A DNA stretch of 64,000 nt, taken from the NCBI GenBank assembly GCA_030998225.1, contig JAPYXD010000466.1, forward strand, positions 6,985,001-7,049,000, written 5' to 3'. The position numbers and the translations under genes were made by a program. Source of the stretch: Diplolepis rosae. Lineage: Eukaryota > Arthropoda > Insecta > Hymenoptera > Diplolepididae. Every line of letters starts with the position of its first letter. Within the stretch, counting starts at the first letter, position 1. Under the pieces are notes generated by a model. It ran no database searches and had not been told where the DNA came from. It was given only the letters and a program-made list of their open reading frames with translations. Shown here one piece after another: positions 10,728 to 23,200 of the stretch.

Positions 10728-13614
10728 ATTGCCGAAGCAAATACAAAAGCGGTTTAAAACCGGACTACTATATACTAATCTAGAGAATATTTCACAGCTT
10801 TTGAGAAGTATGGAATGTGCCATCTATGATCGCAAAAGTGAATTAACGTGACAAGAGCGGTAAATTTTAATCGAACACAAATAAACAAACTCGTATGAAT
10901 TATTGGTACATTTACACAGAATTCTACATTTATTATTTTCTTTTAAAGCAATATATATTGAGTAAACAAATTTTGAAATTAAATTTAAGGCACTAAAGAA
11001 GCTTTATATACTTCTAAATCATTGTTGTTACAAAAATAATTTATTTGTTATCATAAATATTCAGGAAGTATCAAAGCTTTATTACTGCCCTATATGTAAT
11101 TTCACAAATTTTTAACTTGTTATCTCATTTTGCATGGACGTGAATGAAAAAAATGACGGTAAGGTAGAAATCAGACAAGTGATAATGGCCTTAAGAACTT
11201 ATAAAACTAATTTAAGGCCATGGACCAACCTGGTCATGTGAATAGATTCCTACATTATCGGCATTTCAGTTTTTTAACACCTTTTATATAAAAAATGAAA
11301 TCGGTAACTGGAAATTTGTAGAATCAAATAAAATACACTAATATATGTATATATAAATATAATAATATATGTAATTATAAAATTAGTTTTTTTTTTTTTA
11401 ATTTCACAACTATAAACAATTTTATTATGACCAGACAGACTTGTCTTAGTGCATTTTATTTACTCTAACAAATTTTCAACGTGCTACCTCATTTTTTACA
11501 TAAATGGGGCTACACAAATTGAAAATAAATTCTTTATTACCTTTTTAAAAATAATTTTATTTAGACTTATTTAAATTATTATTTTTCAAATTTTTTTTAA
11601 AAATTAAGATTCGAATTAAAAGATCATAATACTCTCGAAGTAGAGAATTAATTTCATAATTTTGAACTTTTTTAGGAATTCCTCCGCATATAGACACCCA
11701 TAGTATTTTTGAGGACACAATTCTTTCCTTGTCCCTGGGCTCAGCCTGTTTGATGGATTTTAAAAAACGCGAAGAGAAATTGTCTCTTCTTTTACCTTCT
11801 CGATCTTTATTAGTAATGGATAAAGAGTCTCGATATGCTTGGTCTCATGGCATCTGTCCTAGACACAATGATGCCATAAAAACCGAAAATGGGATAACGG
11901 TTCAAAAACGAGGAATCAGAACTTCATTCACTTTTAGAAAAGTTCGGAAAGGATATTGCCAATGTCACTATCTTGAATTTTGTGATTCAAGGAAGAATAA
12001 AGAAACGATCAGTGAATCAAATGCGAGTGGTATTGAGAATTTATACGTTCATGAGGTAAATATGTATAAATAGTATTTAAAAATTTTAAATGTAAAGTAT
12101 CATGTTTCATTAACATTCATAGGATTAATAAATATTAAATTTCTTTCAAATTTTCTAAAATCCCATGAATTATTCATTCAGAGTTGATGAAAGTCATTTT
12201 TGTTTCTTATAAACTTTTCTTCAAGAAGTTGGTACAAAATGCAATTTGCTGTTATCTTATCCACTTTTCAAGGTCCTAGAAAGTTCCTGAATTGTAAAAC
12301 ATTTAGATTTGATGTCATACGATTCATAATGTCTTTTTTATTTAAAAGTTATAAATAGTACGAAACTCAACTTTCTGTACTGGAATTATCACATGAAACT
12401 AAGACAGGTTATATATTCAAGTATGGTGAATAATATAATTAGAATGAGTTATTTAAAAAAAAAAAAAATTTTGTTACCTTGCGTAAATGGCATATCAATA
12501 TTTGCAATCGTTTTTGGGTTTTGAAAGAATTTTGAACAAGAGCAAATTTTTATAGTAGAAATTACCATAGAGGTTCCATAAAGTGATAATAAATATAATA
12601 AATATGAAATGTATTCATCAATGTTTTACATTAAATCGAAATTGAAACGTTTTTAATTAAAATTAATATTGCTGATTATTTACCATTTTTCTTAGAACTC
12701 TTGAAATATGATTTCTAGTTCACATTCAAATGATCAATATCTGAAAATCCTGTAAATATGTAACCAATAATTAATTCCTTATTTCTAGGTCTACGAACAA
12801 ATATCAGATCACTTTGATCAAACTCGGCACAAACCCTGGCCTAATGTGAGTAAATTTCTCAACACGATAGAAACTGGTGGCTTGCTTTTGGACGTTGGCT
12901 GTGGAAATGGAAAATATTTAGTCGAAAAACCAGAAATTTTTAAGGTATTGCATTTTAAATTCCACATGTTGAAGGAATAATATTTATTGGAATTTATTGG
13001 AATCATTAAATGTAGAAATTATTAGAATGATTTAAGTTTTTGAAAATTTTGATCTCATTGCAAATTCATTCTTTTTACAGATTGGCTGCGATCGAAGTTC
13101 AGGACTGACTGAGATTTGTTGTAAAAGAGGGATTGAAGTTTTAGTGGCAGATTGTCTGTTGCTTCCGTATAAAGACAACTCCTTTGATGCTGCAATAAGC
13201 ATTGCAGTAATTCACCATCTCTCGACCCAAGAACGAAGAAAACGCGCTATTTCAGAAATTCTTCGAATTTTGAAGACGGGTGGAAGGTGTTTGATTTACG
13301 TCTGGGCCAAAGAACAAACAAAAGACTCGGTAAAATCTACTTATTTAAAATACAACTGTAAATCCCAGAAAAACAATGAAAAAGAACAGAAAGAACTTTT
13401 TGGAGTAACTCTTCCTATCCATGAAAATAGAACTGAGTTCACACATAGCGATAACTTGGTCCCTTGGAAACGAAAGGGCGGAGGTTCTTTTTTGAGATTC
13501 TATCACGTCTTCGAGAGTGGAGAACTCGAGGAACTTTGCACAAATTTTCCTGCTAACATCGAAAAATCGTACTATGATCAGGGGAACTGGTGTATTATAT
13601 TAAAAAAGAATTAG
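8072..13614 (+). CDS. ALKBH8: ALKBH8: tRNA wobble-uridine dioxygenase and methyltransferase (7 coding exons)
   Basis: Coding exons are 8072-8182, 8388-8619, 8829-8948, 9031-9234, 11676-12055, 12789-12944 and 13081-13614. All junctions are GT-AG and in phase, giving 578 residues (the human protein has 664). An RRM lies at about 38-114. The AlkB 2OG-Fe(II) domain lies at about 118-330, with HID at 227-229, the distal His at 280 in WSHGI, and Arg 304 and 310 in RTSFTFR. A Cys-rich stretch lies at 317-325. The methyltransferase follows, with LDVGCGNG at 383-390 and FDAAISIAVIHHL at 436-448. The family makes mcm5U and its hydroxylated form at the tRNA wobble base. The methyltransferase part works with TRMT112 (known for the family). 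The start is the first in-frame Met after TAA at 8054. An AG at 8062-8063 could be the acceptor of a 5' UTR intron. No catalytic residue is missing, so the gene looks functional. Confidence 0.95.
8388..8619 (+). CDS. ALKBH8: ALKBH8 coding exon 2 (RRM)
   Basis: It encodes residues 38-114 plus one base. IVICNAGLVTG and SYSFVEFINEADAETVY match the two RNP-like strands of the ALKBH8 RRM. The acceptor is TTTTTAG and the donor is GG/GTGAGA, phase 1. Confidence 0.9.
8829..8948 (+). CDS. ALKBH8: ALKBH8 coding exon 3
   Basis: It encodes residues 115-154, the link into the AlkB fold (VPGLRLIENFVTEDQENFLL). The donor is GATG/GTAAGA, phase 1. Confidence 0.88.
9031..9234 (+). CDS. ALKBH8: ALKBH8 coding exon 4
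   Basis: It encodes residues 155-222, including HRNVKHFGYKFRYD and the DQLTINRYLPGQ strand just before the iron-binding HxD. The donor is CAAG/GTCAGT, phase 1. Confidence 0.9.
10636..10642 (-). terminator. Pol III oligo-T terminator of U6
   Basis: Seven T residues on the minus strand follow directly after the conserved GTTCCACA end of U6. Confidence 0.7.
10638..10744 (-). ncRNA. U6: U6 spliceosomal snRNA
   Basis: On the minus strand the whole U6 core is present: the ACATATACTAAAATTGGAAC region, ACAGAGAAGATTAGCATGGC (with the invariant ACAGAGA box), the internal stem-loop region CCCCTGCGCAAGGATGACAC, and the GTGAAGCGTTCC 3' part. The 5' stem reads GTATT...AATAC around TGCTTCGGC. It differs from the usual insect stem on both sides yet still pairs. 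The gene lies antisense inside ALKBH8 intron 4. A Pol III terminator and a TATA box are placed correctly, so it is probably active. Confidence 0.92.
10768..10774 (-). promoter_or_regulatory. TATA box of the U6 gene
   Basis: TATATAG on the minus strand lies 24-30 bp before the U6 start at 10744. This is the spacing expected for a type 3 Pol III promoter. Confidence 0.6.
10788..10808 (-). promoter_or_regulatory. Candidate PSE-like element of the U6 gene
   Basis: The minus-strand stretch beginning CTTCTCAAAAGCTGTGAAAT lies 44-64 bp upstream of the start, where insect PSEA elements sit. The call rests on position; the sequence match to a known PSEA is only suggestive. Confidence 0.35.
11216..11455. 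mobile_element. GGCCATGGATCAACC-family MITE, truncated copy in ALKBH8 intron 4
   Basis: It has TTAA at 11212-11215 followed by GGCCATGGACCAACCTGG. Near 11440 it has the family's internal AGACAGACTTGTCTTAGTGC. The opposite terminus is not found. The rest of the 2.4-kb intron is AT-rich and shows only the U6 gene. Confidence 0.5.
11676..12055 (+). CDS. ALKBH8: ALKBH8 coding exon 5 (AlkB catalytic core)
   Basis: It encodes residues 223-349, with the HID iron ligands, LSLSLGS, LLPSRSLLVM, WSHGI and KRGIRTSFTFRKV. The acceptor is TTTTTTAG and the donor is GAG/GTAAAT, phase 0. Confidence 0.95.
12789..12944 (+). CDS. ALKBH8: ALKBH8 coding exon 6 (SAM motif I)
   Basis: It encodes residues 350-401: VYEQISDHFDQTRHKPWP, typical of Trm9-like proteins, then LDVGCGNGKYL. 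The donor is AAG/GTATTG, phase 0. Confidence 0.94.
13081..13614 (+). CDS. ALKBH8: ALKBH8 coding exon 7 (rest of methyltransferase, stop)
   Basis: It encodes residues 402-578, starting IGCDRSSGL and ending YYDQGNWCIILKKN, as in the animal C-terminus. The stop is TAG. The variable loop between LIYVWA and HENRTEF is shorter than in the human protein, which explains most of the length difference. Confidence 0.95.
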   Translation: MGCDRSSGLTEICCKRGIEVLVADCLLLPYKDNSFDAAISIAVIHHLSTQERRKRAISEILRILKTGGRCLIYVWAKEQTKDSVKSTYLKYNCKSQKNNEKEQKELFGVTLPIHENRTEFTHSDNLVPWKRKGGGSFLRFYHVFESGELEELCTNFPANIEKSYYDQGNWCIILKKN

Positions 13615-13632
13615 TAAATTCATAATTTTGTA

Positions 13633-13638
13633 AATAAA
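13633..13638 (+). promoter_or_regulatory. Candidate polyadenylation signal of ALKBH8
   Basis: AATAAA occurs 19 bp after the stop codon. In such AT-rich DNA chance copies are common, so the call rests on position. Confidence 0.4.
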
Positions 13639-14130
13639 TATCTTTTTATCACATTGTTTTACAAAAGCGGAATTTATCTGTTCTTATTTTTCTTTGTAAT
13701 ACCTGCTTGTGAAATTTTATTAGAGCTCTTGAGGTCAGGTTGACTTCAAAAAAATTGTATATGCTTTTACTTTTTTTTTCAGTAATTTTACATAACCATA
13801 TACAAAATTGTATGAAATTCAGAAAAAATTGCTACAAATATCGTAATTTTTTTTTAACTTAATAGATTTACGATAAAATTCTATGAATTTGGGTCAATAT
13901 AATACTAGACATGTTATCAAGCATGTCACTTTAAAATTTACGATAATACTTGTGGGAATATTACGTAATTGTGTAAAATTACTGAATAATTACAAATTCA
14001 TTCTTAGAAACAACTTTTAATTATAAACATATACCTTTTATATGATTTCACAAATTTTTTAATCGATATCTATTTAAGCATGGGCATGAGTTGACAGACA
14101 AGAAATGTCGGCAACGTATAATACACGACC

Positions 14131-14335
14131 TTAAGGGCATGGCTCAACCAGACCACGTGTCAGCCATAATTAAAATTGTAATCTGTGAGGTAATTTAAAA
14201 ACATATCACTAAAATGGGGTTTATGTGCTAAACAGACCAAAACAAAATAGCAAAGGTCTGTTTCGTACAATGTATTTTAGTTATTAATTGTTAACAATTA
14301 CTGAAGTTACATGAACTGATTGATCCATGGCCTTA
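14131..14335. mobile_element. GGCCATGGATCAACC-family MITE
   Basis: The left end is TTAAGGGCATGGCTCAACCA. The right end is GATTGATCCATGGCCTTA. Inside it has AGCAAAGGTCTGTTTCG, like other members. It lies between ALKBH8 and the 3' end of Dsp1. Positions 13640-14130 hold only AT-rich sequence. Confidence 0.65.
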
Positions 14336-14684
14336 TTACTTTATTGATTACAAGTATACAAATATTATAATTGAGTCATTGGATCGTATAAGCCCACATA
14401 AAATTTGCATCAGAGGCCAATTTGAGCGCTTAGGAAAATTTTTGTGGTGGATTATGCGATTCGGGGACTCAATCAAAATGTTTGTACATGTTTGAAAAAC
14501 TTGAGTTTTTAAAATCGAGAACTTCCTGAACTATAAATATGTAGAATTTATTCCCTGCCAACATTTTTAAGATAAAATATTTTTAAATGAATTTAAATGT
14601 ATGTTTGATACATTTTTTAATTAGTAAAAGAAAATAATTTGTCTCAACAAAAATTTCCTCCTTATTTAATAAGTCACTTTTATA

Positions 14685-15375
14685 CAACCGGTCAAAATTG
14701 TGGGACCACCTGTCTTTCGAAGATAGCTTAAATTATCTTAATTATAATTCTGTGAGTGATAAAATTTGTTCTCTTAATGAAGTGAATGACATCAAAATTC
14801 TCTATAAAATGAGTCCAGAATGAAGTTGTTTCGTTAAATTTTCAAGAAGGTATTGCAGAAAAAGTCAAAATTTCCATGTTTTCTTGAATTTTAAATTACC
14901 TCCTTAATAATCAACATTTTTAATGTTCTTGGACTCATTTTAAAGCTAAATTTCTACAGAATCGCAGTAAATTGTCATCATAAATGTATAATTTTTTTCT
15001 TGCATAGTGCACGAGGTTAAAATTCGAATAAAAAGTTGGAAAAACTCCAATATTGCTTATATATACTGCAATATTTATGATGACTATTTACTGCGATTTT
15101 GAAGAATATTTGCTTTAAAATATGGCCAAGAACATTAAAACTGTTGATTATTTCGAAAGTTATTTAAAATTTAAGAAAGCATTGAAATTTTGAATTGTTT
15201 TGCAATGCCTTCTTCAAAATTTAACAAAACAACTTCATTCTGGACTCATTTTATAGAAAATTGTGATGTCATTCACTTCATTAAGAGAACAAATTTTATC
15301 ACTCACAGAATTAAAGTTAAGATAATTTAAGCAATCATCGAAAGACAGGTGGTCCCACTATGTTGACCGGTAGTG
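14685..15375. mobile_element. Tc1/mariner-type foldback MITE
   Basis: The ends CAACCGGTCAAAATTG and CACTACCGGTCAACAT (right end, complement) are inverted and flanked by TA at 14683-14684 and 15376-15377. The arms extend over 200 bp. The ACCGGTCAA terminus and TA duplication are typical of Tc1-like elements. The left end has lost two bases. There is no transposase frame. Confidence 0.8.
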
Positions 15376-15377
15376 TA

Positions 15378-17111
15378 CTTGAGGCACTAAAAATAAAAAT
15401 TAAACTAAACTAAACGCAGTAAAATGTTGGATTTTGAAACAGATGAAAAAATAAATGTTTAAATCCAATCAAATATGAAAATAAGATTTCTTTCGTCGTT
15501 GAACTCTGCCTTCTCATCGGATTGGGATCTGAACGGCATTGGGGCCCAGGAACTTGTGCGATTACAAGAAACCACAATAATTTATTATAATACATCCTGC
15601 TGTACACCGGAGATTTCCTAAAAAGGCTGTTCAAAACGACGACGCTTTCAATCTTCTTGTATTTTTATTTCTATAATATAAATAATAAATAGAAGGCGGA
15701 TTTGATTAATTTTTCAAGTGACCAAATACGCCCCCTAATAAAAATCGAATAAACGAATCGACATACTTTTATTTCATTTTCAGATAAGTTTCCTTTTATT
15801 TGACAAAAAAAACGAATAAAGATAGGGAGAATGGCGATGGCAAGGGCAGGGACCGTTTCATTGTAATTATCCTTAAAAACAATTTAAACAAATTGTTATT
15901 TGGGACGCTGGAGCTAAGAACTTATCCATAAAAATCAAAATACAGTCGCTACTTCTGCGAAAATAAAGTCGATTTTTACAATCGAATGAAGAAATATCAA
16001 AAAAGAAAAAAAAATTGATACAGGTGATTGATAATCCGCAAATTTGTTTTCGTCACTTATTTTACAGTACAATACAAAACAAAAATGACAAGACTCATTA
16101 GATTTTTGAAATTTGTTCGTACAATGTACAGGTTTGCTACTTAAATTGATCAGGAAGTGGAAGGATAGACGTGAATATTAAATCAATATTACGCTCGCGA
16201 ACACTGTAGTCAAAACCTCGAGGTTTCGGAGTGAAAATTGATTGGAAGTTGTTTTTAGTAATAATAGCTAGATTAAAAAATTAACAAAAAATAATGAAAT
16301 ACAGATTCCGAAATCTCGAAATTTGAGGCGAGTATATTATATTGAACCAAAAAAGCAGAGTTGTTTGCGAAAAATTCGCCGCGCCATTTTTACTCCTAGT
16401 AGACTAATACTTACAGGTACAAGGGTGCGATTTCCGCACCACAAAGATCGCACGAAGCAGCCCCATGCCCTGCGACTCGAGCAAACAAACTGTACAAGGA
16501 TTATTTATCGATACACTCGATTCTGCTTACTCTGGCACTGATTGGGCCGAACTAACGAAAATCCCCATATCGGGATGAGTCCAAGTTTCAACGTTACTTA
16601 CACGAGTCGCTCGACCCTCGATCTCTGGGTGGAATTCGAAAACAATTCAGAATAAAAAGAGAATACTGATTCGAGGGCCGAGAGATAAGAAGAATTGAAA
16701 GTTAGATAGGAGAGCAAAAAAATCAGCCCCTGCACCTTCCGAGAGAAAAATCGCTCGCCATCGAATCGCTCCTTAGTTTCCTCTATCCTACGCCACTTTA
16801 CACTGTTTACTATCAATATGTTAAAATACAAAGGTCACTCATACAAATCTCGTCTCGCATCTCGCTCTCATACACACAATTTGTTTTAAAATAATTATCG
16901 TAATCGCGGATACGCTTGCCATTTTTTTCTTGTTTAATTAATTATAGTAAATAATCGGGGACTGTTGGTTAATTATTTGTTCTCCTAGTAGTGTAAGTAC
17001 GCTCACGCTAAGGTCAATGGTATGTACAGTAGGTGAGGTATGCTTCGGGATCAAGGACACGGGGTGATAGATGAGACTTTGACGCGCGCTCGCTATCCGT
17101 CATTCTCCTTG
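15378..17111 (-). other. Probable 3' UTR and downstream region of Dsp1
   Basis: This stretch is free of recognisable repeats and less AT-rich than its surroundings, as expected if part of it is the Dsp1 3' UTR. TTTATT at 15768-15773 (AATAAA on the minus strand) is one candidate end signal. The short open frames here show no similarity I recognise. Confidence 0.35.
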
Positions 17112-17219
17112 CTATTCGTCCTCCTCCTCATATTCTTCCTCGCTTTCCTTTTTAGCAAACGCTGGCGCTCCAGCAACCGGTCCACCATCCTTCAACTTCT
17201 TTTTGTACGCCGTCATTTC
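17112..17219 (-). CDS. Dsp1: Dsp1 coding exon 5
   Basis: It encodes residues 385-419: [17 protein letters not shown], then the acidic tail and TAG stop. The acidic tail is much shorter than in vertebrate HMGB1, as in other insect Dsp1. Confidence 0.93.
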   Translation of the reverse strand, partial: EMTAYKKKLKDGGPVAGAPAFAKKESEEEYEEEDE

Positions 17220-20200
17220 CTGAAAAACAAAAAAAAGAGAAACACATTAACAGAATTCTTTAACATTAATCTTATTTGATAATTAAAAATTTGATAAATT
17301 ATAAATTAAGACCATGGGTCAACCAGACCACGTGACATCGGTAACTGTAATTACAATATGTAAGGTCCATCAAAAACTTAGAATTAAATGGATTTTCATT
17401 ATTGAAAATAAAAACAGAGAAAAGTGCAAAAAAGGTCTGTCTATTACAGAAAATCCATTTCAGATATTAGTCTTTGAATAACCTTAAAAATTACAATTAT
17501 AATTGTAATTACCGATGTTACGTAGTCCGATCAATCTACAGTTTAATAATGAAATAGTTTGAGAATAGAGTCAAAAATAACCGCATTCAAGATTTAGAAA
17601 TTTAAATATAAGAGGAATTAAGATTTTAAATCCGATATTTCATCTTTTTATTGTGTACTTAGAACAAATTAGGCATTTTGACTTGTGATGTTAAACAAAT
17701 ATGGCGTTTTATAGCTGGAGGGACAATAAAGGCTTTAAATGTATAGGGCCAACTTTTCTTTTTTAGAATATTTTTGTAAAAAAACACTTTCCAACGTAAC
17801 TGTATTTAGAAATTAGTTTTTATTCTTCAAACCCTATTCAAGTGAGTAAAAAACCAATAAAAAAAAAAATTATCAACTTTTTTATTTTATTGAATAACTT
17901 TCAAAAAATAAAATCTAATTTCCAAAAATTAAAACATGGCCTCATACATTTAGCGCCTTTGAAATCTCTCCAGCTATTCAGCTAATACGTCGAATAAAGT
18001 AGAAGTGAGTATGCTTATTTATACGATGACTAAAGTTTGGAAAACTTGAAGGAACGGTTTGAACTTCAAACTTTATAACAAATATATGTACACAACTTGA
18101 ATGTGAAAAAAGATTCAAACTTTGAATTAAGTAATTATAATACATTTTTAAAGGTTGTTCATGCTCGCGAAAATATTATCTAAATATAATAATTTATTAT
18201 TTACATGAATGTGAATAACCTATTTTGAGTTTTGGAAAAAAGTTTTTCTTAAAATAGTTTTTAATACGAAATTTTATATATTTTGGACATAAATATGTAG
18301 AAACCTGATATCAATAAAGGTTGATAATTTCCCAAATATCAAATGCCTTTAAAAAGAAATTAAAAACACGAGCAAGATCTTGAAAATTTTTTAATTGTCA
18401 CCTTATTCCACTCAAGAATTTTTCAAATTCTCTTCCAATGGAATATTTTTACAAATCCATGAAGCATAATTTATTAATTTCGCAACTTAGGACCTTAAGA
18501 ATCTGTTTTTGAATCCTTTTTTAATTTTACAGCTTCTAAACTTGGAGCATAAATCGAGTTCCATAAAAGATACATACCCTTTCATACCGAGCTTTGTCTT
18601 TTTCTGCCATAGCCTCATATTTGGATTTGATTTCAGGACCAGCATCTGACCATCTCTTGCCCAACTCTTTCGCGATGTCACCTACTCCATATTCAGGATT
18701 TAACATCTTAACCTTGCCACGCTCGTCATTGCAAAACCAGAAGAATGCCGATCTGTAAAATTCACAATCAGATCATCAATTTAAATATAAATCAGTAAAT
18801 TTTCGTATCTATACGGAGAAGTTTCTTCTAATCGTAATTAAAAGATTTACTACATACGATTTTATAGTTTAAGCCGTACAATTTTATTTTAAAATATAAG
18901 CCTTATAAATTTAAAAGCTAGAAAACAAAAGCTATTAAGAGTAAATGCTATAGAAATTTAGAGTAAAAATAAAGTAAAATTTAATTTGAACGTTTTTAAA
19001 AATACAATTTTTTATGGACTTTATTTGATTTGTAAATTTCTTCTCTTATTATCTTGAAAGAGACTATAAAAATTGAGAGATATTTATGTTAATATAAAGC
19101 GTAAAATTTAAGTGGAGAAAATTACTCTGAGAATACTTACAAGGATCTCTTGGGTGCGTTAGGATCCTTGATGTGCTTGCGTTTTTTGCCTCTACCCGTT
19201 TGTTTCTCGCCCTTAGGCGGTATGTAATTCTGCATTTCCGTGTCGTATCTCTTTTTGTCTTTCTCTGCCATTTCATGGAAACGCTTTTTTTCCTTATCAG
19301 ACATAGTCTGGAAAAAGAAAAAAAATCAATTAAGCAATTCTATTAATAAAATAGATTATTTTATAAATCTTCTAGTTTATGTAGTGAAAATAACTATTTC
19401 TGGCAGAGAAGTGTTCAGCCAATATTGCTTAGCAGCATTGGGATTAACGCGAATTGACGAACAAGTTTCTATATACACGATTAGGCAACGAAAACTTGCG
19501 AAAATAACCATATGATTTAATCAATAAGATTGACAATCAATCATATAAATTCAAGAGACTGATATAATAAAAAAAGTTGAAATTAGGAATATAGGTTTAC
19601 AGCGTTTGCAGAAATAGGGTAACAAAATAAAATGTATGGAAAATTACAGGGTGACCGCTTTCATCGTCAAAAATAATTCCCGGTCATTAAAAAAATAGTT
19701 TCCAATGAACAACAGTTAATGCAATAGGTGTTTAGAGTTTTAAAATATTTTTTATTCAATATTCTGAAATGAAATTTCTCTTGGTATACCGAAATCACGA
19801 AATCATACGAAATGGATAATTGTTAAAGTAATTGTTAAGTAATTGTTAAAATAAGGCGAGAATTTCGAAATGCATAATATAATATTCAAGTAAATCACTT
19901 TATGCACGGAGAAAATCCTACACTACTGGTTACTTATTTTTACACTACTCAGTCGTGTAGCTGAAAAAACAATATTACCTACACGACTGAGTAGTGTAGT
20001 GGCACGAATCAATCGTTTTTCGGCAGTAACTATTCGTGTCAGCCACACGAATGCTGCTACGCTACTCTGTAGTATTGCTACCATAGAGATATTATAGATA
20101 GAGGAGACAAGCCATAGGCCGCTCTGTAAGTGGCAACGGCAGTCCGCAAACTCAGTGAGAGCGGAAGAGAGAGACGATGGGAGGTTAATCTGTCTTTGTC

Positions 20201-23200
20201 TACGCGTACCGCGTTAGCCTCAGCGTTAGCGAGAGACAGCCTAACCCACAATTCACTCTCTCTCTCGCCCGAGCTGACAGGTTTCAGGCTGGCTTGTCTC
20301 CTCTATCTATAAATCTCTCTATGTTTTCTACACGATTGAGTCGTATCTCTAACATTTCTTAAATTTTGAATAGAAAATTTTATGTACTTTAGACTCAAAC
20401 ATGTAGAAACGTAAAATCAATAAAATTAGTTATTCTCCTGAATGGTAAATGACAAAGTAAGTTCAGACCGATGTTTAAATATATAATATATTATCAGCAG
20501 ATATATTTTCACATCGATCTGAACTTACTTTGTTTGATCTTCTTTAAAAAAAAAAAACAAGATCCAAAACACATAATTACAACTGTTACTAAGAAATTTC
20601 CGCTATGCCAGTCAGAAAAATTCGTGTGACATACACGACTCAATCGTGTGGCCCACACGACTCAGTCGTGTAGCAATACTACAGGGTAGCGTAGACGGCA
20701 CTACTCTTAACTGTAGCAGCATTCGTGTGGCTGACACGAATAGTTACTGCCGAAAAACGATTGATTCGTGCCACTACACTACTCAGTCGTGTAGGTAATA
20801 TTGTTTTTTCAGCTACACGACTGAGTCGTGTAAAAAGAAGTAACCAGTAGTGTAGGATTTTCTCCGTGTGTAACATATTTAAAATAAATTAAAATCGTTT
20901 TTTATTAAAAATTTTAAAAAATTCCAGGTCCAGCGGCCACCCTGCATTACAAAAAGAAAAAAAAACATACATTAATATAACCAATAAAGTCTCTTCTGAA
21001 CGTTCTACCCGTCTATCGTCCCAGACTGAATTATTTTTTCCAATTGGACTTAAGAAATTGAAACAAGAAGAAGAATATCTCAATTCTTTAAATAAATTTT
21101 CACAAAAAACTTTGAAGCCTCTCGAAAATTTTGTTTTTACAAGCTTTATATTATTAGTTTTCAGTTTTTTAAATTGAGTATTTTCAAATGGTTTTCAGTT
21201 AAGATGTATTTAATATGATATTTTGACAATCGTTTGGATATGGGCAATTCTTTTACAAACCGTACACCTAATTTGACTTTACAATTTAGATTTGTCCGAA
21301 AAAAATTTCTATGACTTGCATTCATGAAATTAGCTAATACATGCATGCATTAGGATTTTGTTTATAAATGTATATTTTTGAAAATATTCATGTTTTTAAT
21401 TTTGATAGTTTGCTAGATTCTCTTTTACATGTAAAAATGATTATCTCTAGTACGATGTCGTGGATTTTATCGATCATTTCTTGAGAAGTTACCTCTTTTG
21501 GACGGCCAGGACGCTCAGCATCACTTGTGCTAATACGGCCGCAACGAAATTCAGTGAACCACTTATGAACTATGCCATGCGATGGAGTAGACTCCTTATA
21601 ACATTTTGCGAACTTTTCTTCAGTTTCTTTGATTGATTTCCCTCGTAGAAAATAATGTTTAATAAGCACGCGAAACTTGCTTTTTTTCCATGGTTTTGTT
21701 TTAACAATGAAAAAATCAATTCAACTGGCTGTAAAAAACTTTCTAATCAACGTACTGACTTGAAACTTTGTATACGCACTGATATTAGATGGTATTCTCT
21801 TATAGTAGCAACATAATTACGATAACAGCACCATATTTTAAGAAGTCACGGATTTATTGAACAGCTCCGTATATTAGTTGTATATTATTTATGCGGAAAA
21901 ATCACCTATTTTAGCTACAATTTTTCCAGTTTCAATAATTAGACTTTTCTTCAATTCTAAGAAATTCTGCGATCAATTTTCCAAGTGGAAATGAAAGTCT
22001 TGACTGTCAATGAATGAAATTAAAAAGGAAGGGAGGCAATCAGTTTTCTCGACGTATATAAAAGGCGTGGAGGGAGGCTGAAAGCACAGGGTTGGTCGAT
22101 AGGAGCAACGACCGAGGCGCACCAGCAAAATGAACCTAACCTAATTTTGAAATTCAAATTGGCGAAAATAAAAATGGAATAAAATTTATCAAGCAACCCA
22201 CGTTTCATTTTAAAGTTGAAAGTTCTTAAAATAGATTTCGATCGAGAAAAAACTTTAATCTTAGCAAATAAAAAGAAGATAAAGTTTTGCATAAATAACC
22301 TAACCTGTTCTAAATCAATGAGAAACCCATGGCAACGCTTTTCTGCGACATTTGATTTTTTTTATTCGTTCACGATTTCCCAGGCGTAAAGTAATTTTGC
22401 AATTTAAAGGCAGAACAAATAATTCTACTGATGTTAGATATTAGTAATCATTTTTTTTCGGGTGGAGATCAACTATAGAAAAAAATATCAATTTAGGTTT
22501 GATCTTTTTGTTGAATTTTATATTATTATAATATTATAATAAAAAGAGTAGTTGACAGTGATTTTCATTAAATTTATTTGTTTCGTTCATTCTTATCGAA
22601 GGTTTAAGTTTAAGTTGTTAAATCCTCTACTTAAAGAATTCTTTTTAAAGTAAAACTTATCTTAGTGAACCAAAATTTCTTCAGTGGCAAGAATATCAGC
22701 AAATATGTAAATATTGTTTTAAGGGTCAGTTAATTCAATAACTGATAAGTTCCAAATAAATTTATCGCATGTTAAATCTTATGGGATAAATTTATCTGGT
22801 ACTTATCAGAAGGTGGATCAACTAGCCCTAAATTACATTTAAACCTAATAGGTCTATGACTGTCAAGCAAAATTTTTCCGAGGAGGTATTTTAGAAAAAT
22901 GTATAAAAAATAAATTTGCTCTATTTTTCTTAATAAAAATTTAACTAATCTGTTACATTAGATGTAGAAGAATGTTAAGAACCTCTGTCTTTTTTACAAA
23001 ATCAATTGCAGTTAATATTTAATGGGAAAATCGGGGAAATGTAATTTGTGATGTCAAAACATGGTTTATGTCCTCAAAGCCAGATTTTATTTCTCAAATG
23101 CTTCACGAAATTCAAATATAATTAATTTAATTGATTTTAGATAAAACCATTTCTAGTCTCAACCTTAAAATTCATTCTATACATAAAATCAAAACTTTGT

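Larger units (their letters stand above)
19647..20944. mobile_element. CAGGGTG-ended element, copy 1, interrupted by a nested element
   Basis: The left end is CAGGGTGACCGCTTTCATCG and the right end CCAGCGGCCACCCTG. The same left and right parts form an uninterrupted 309-bp element at 36893-37201. Here 964 bp (19905-20868) is inserted. It is non-coding. The ends recall hAT elements, but I see no clean 8-bp duplication. Confidence 0.75.
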
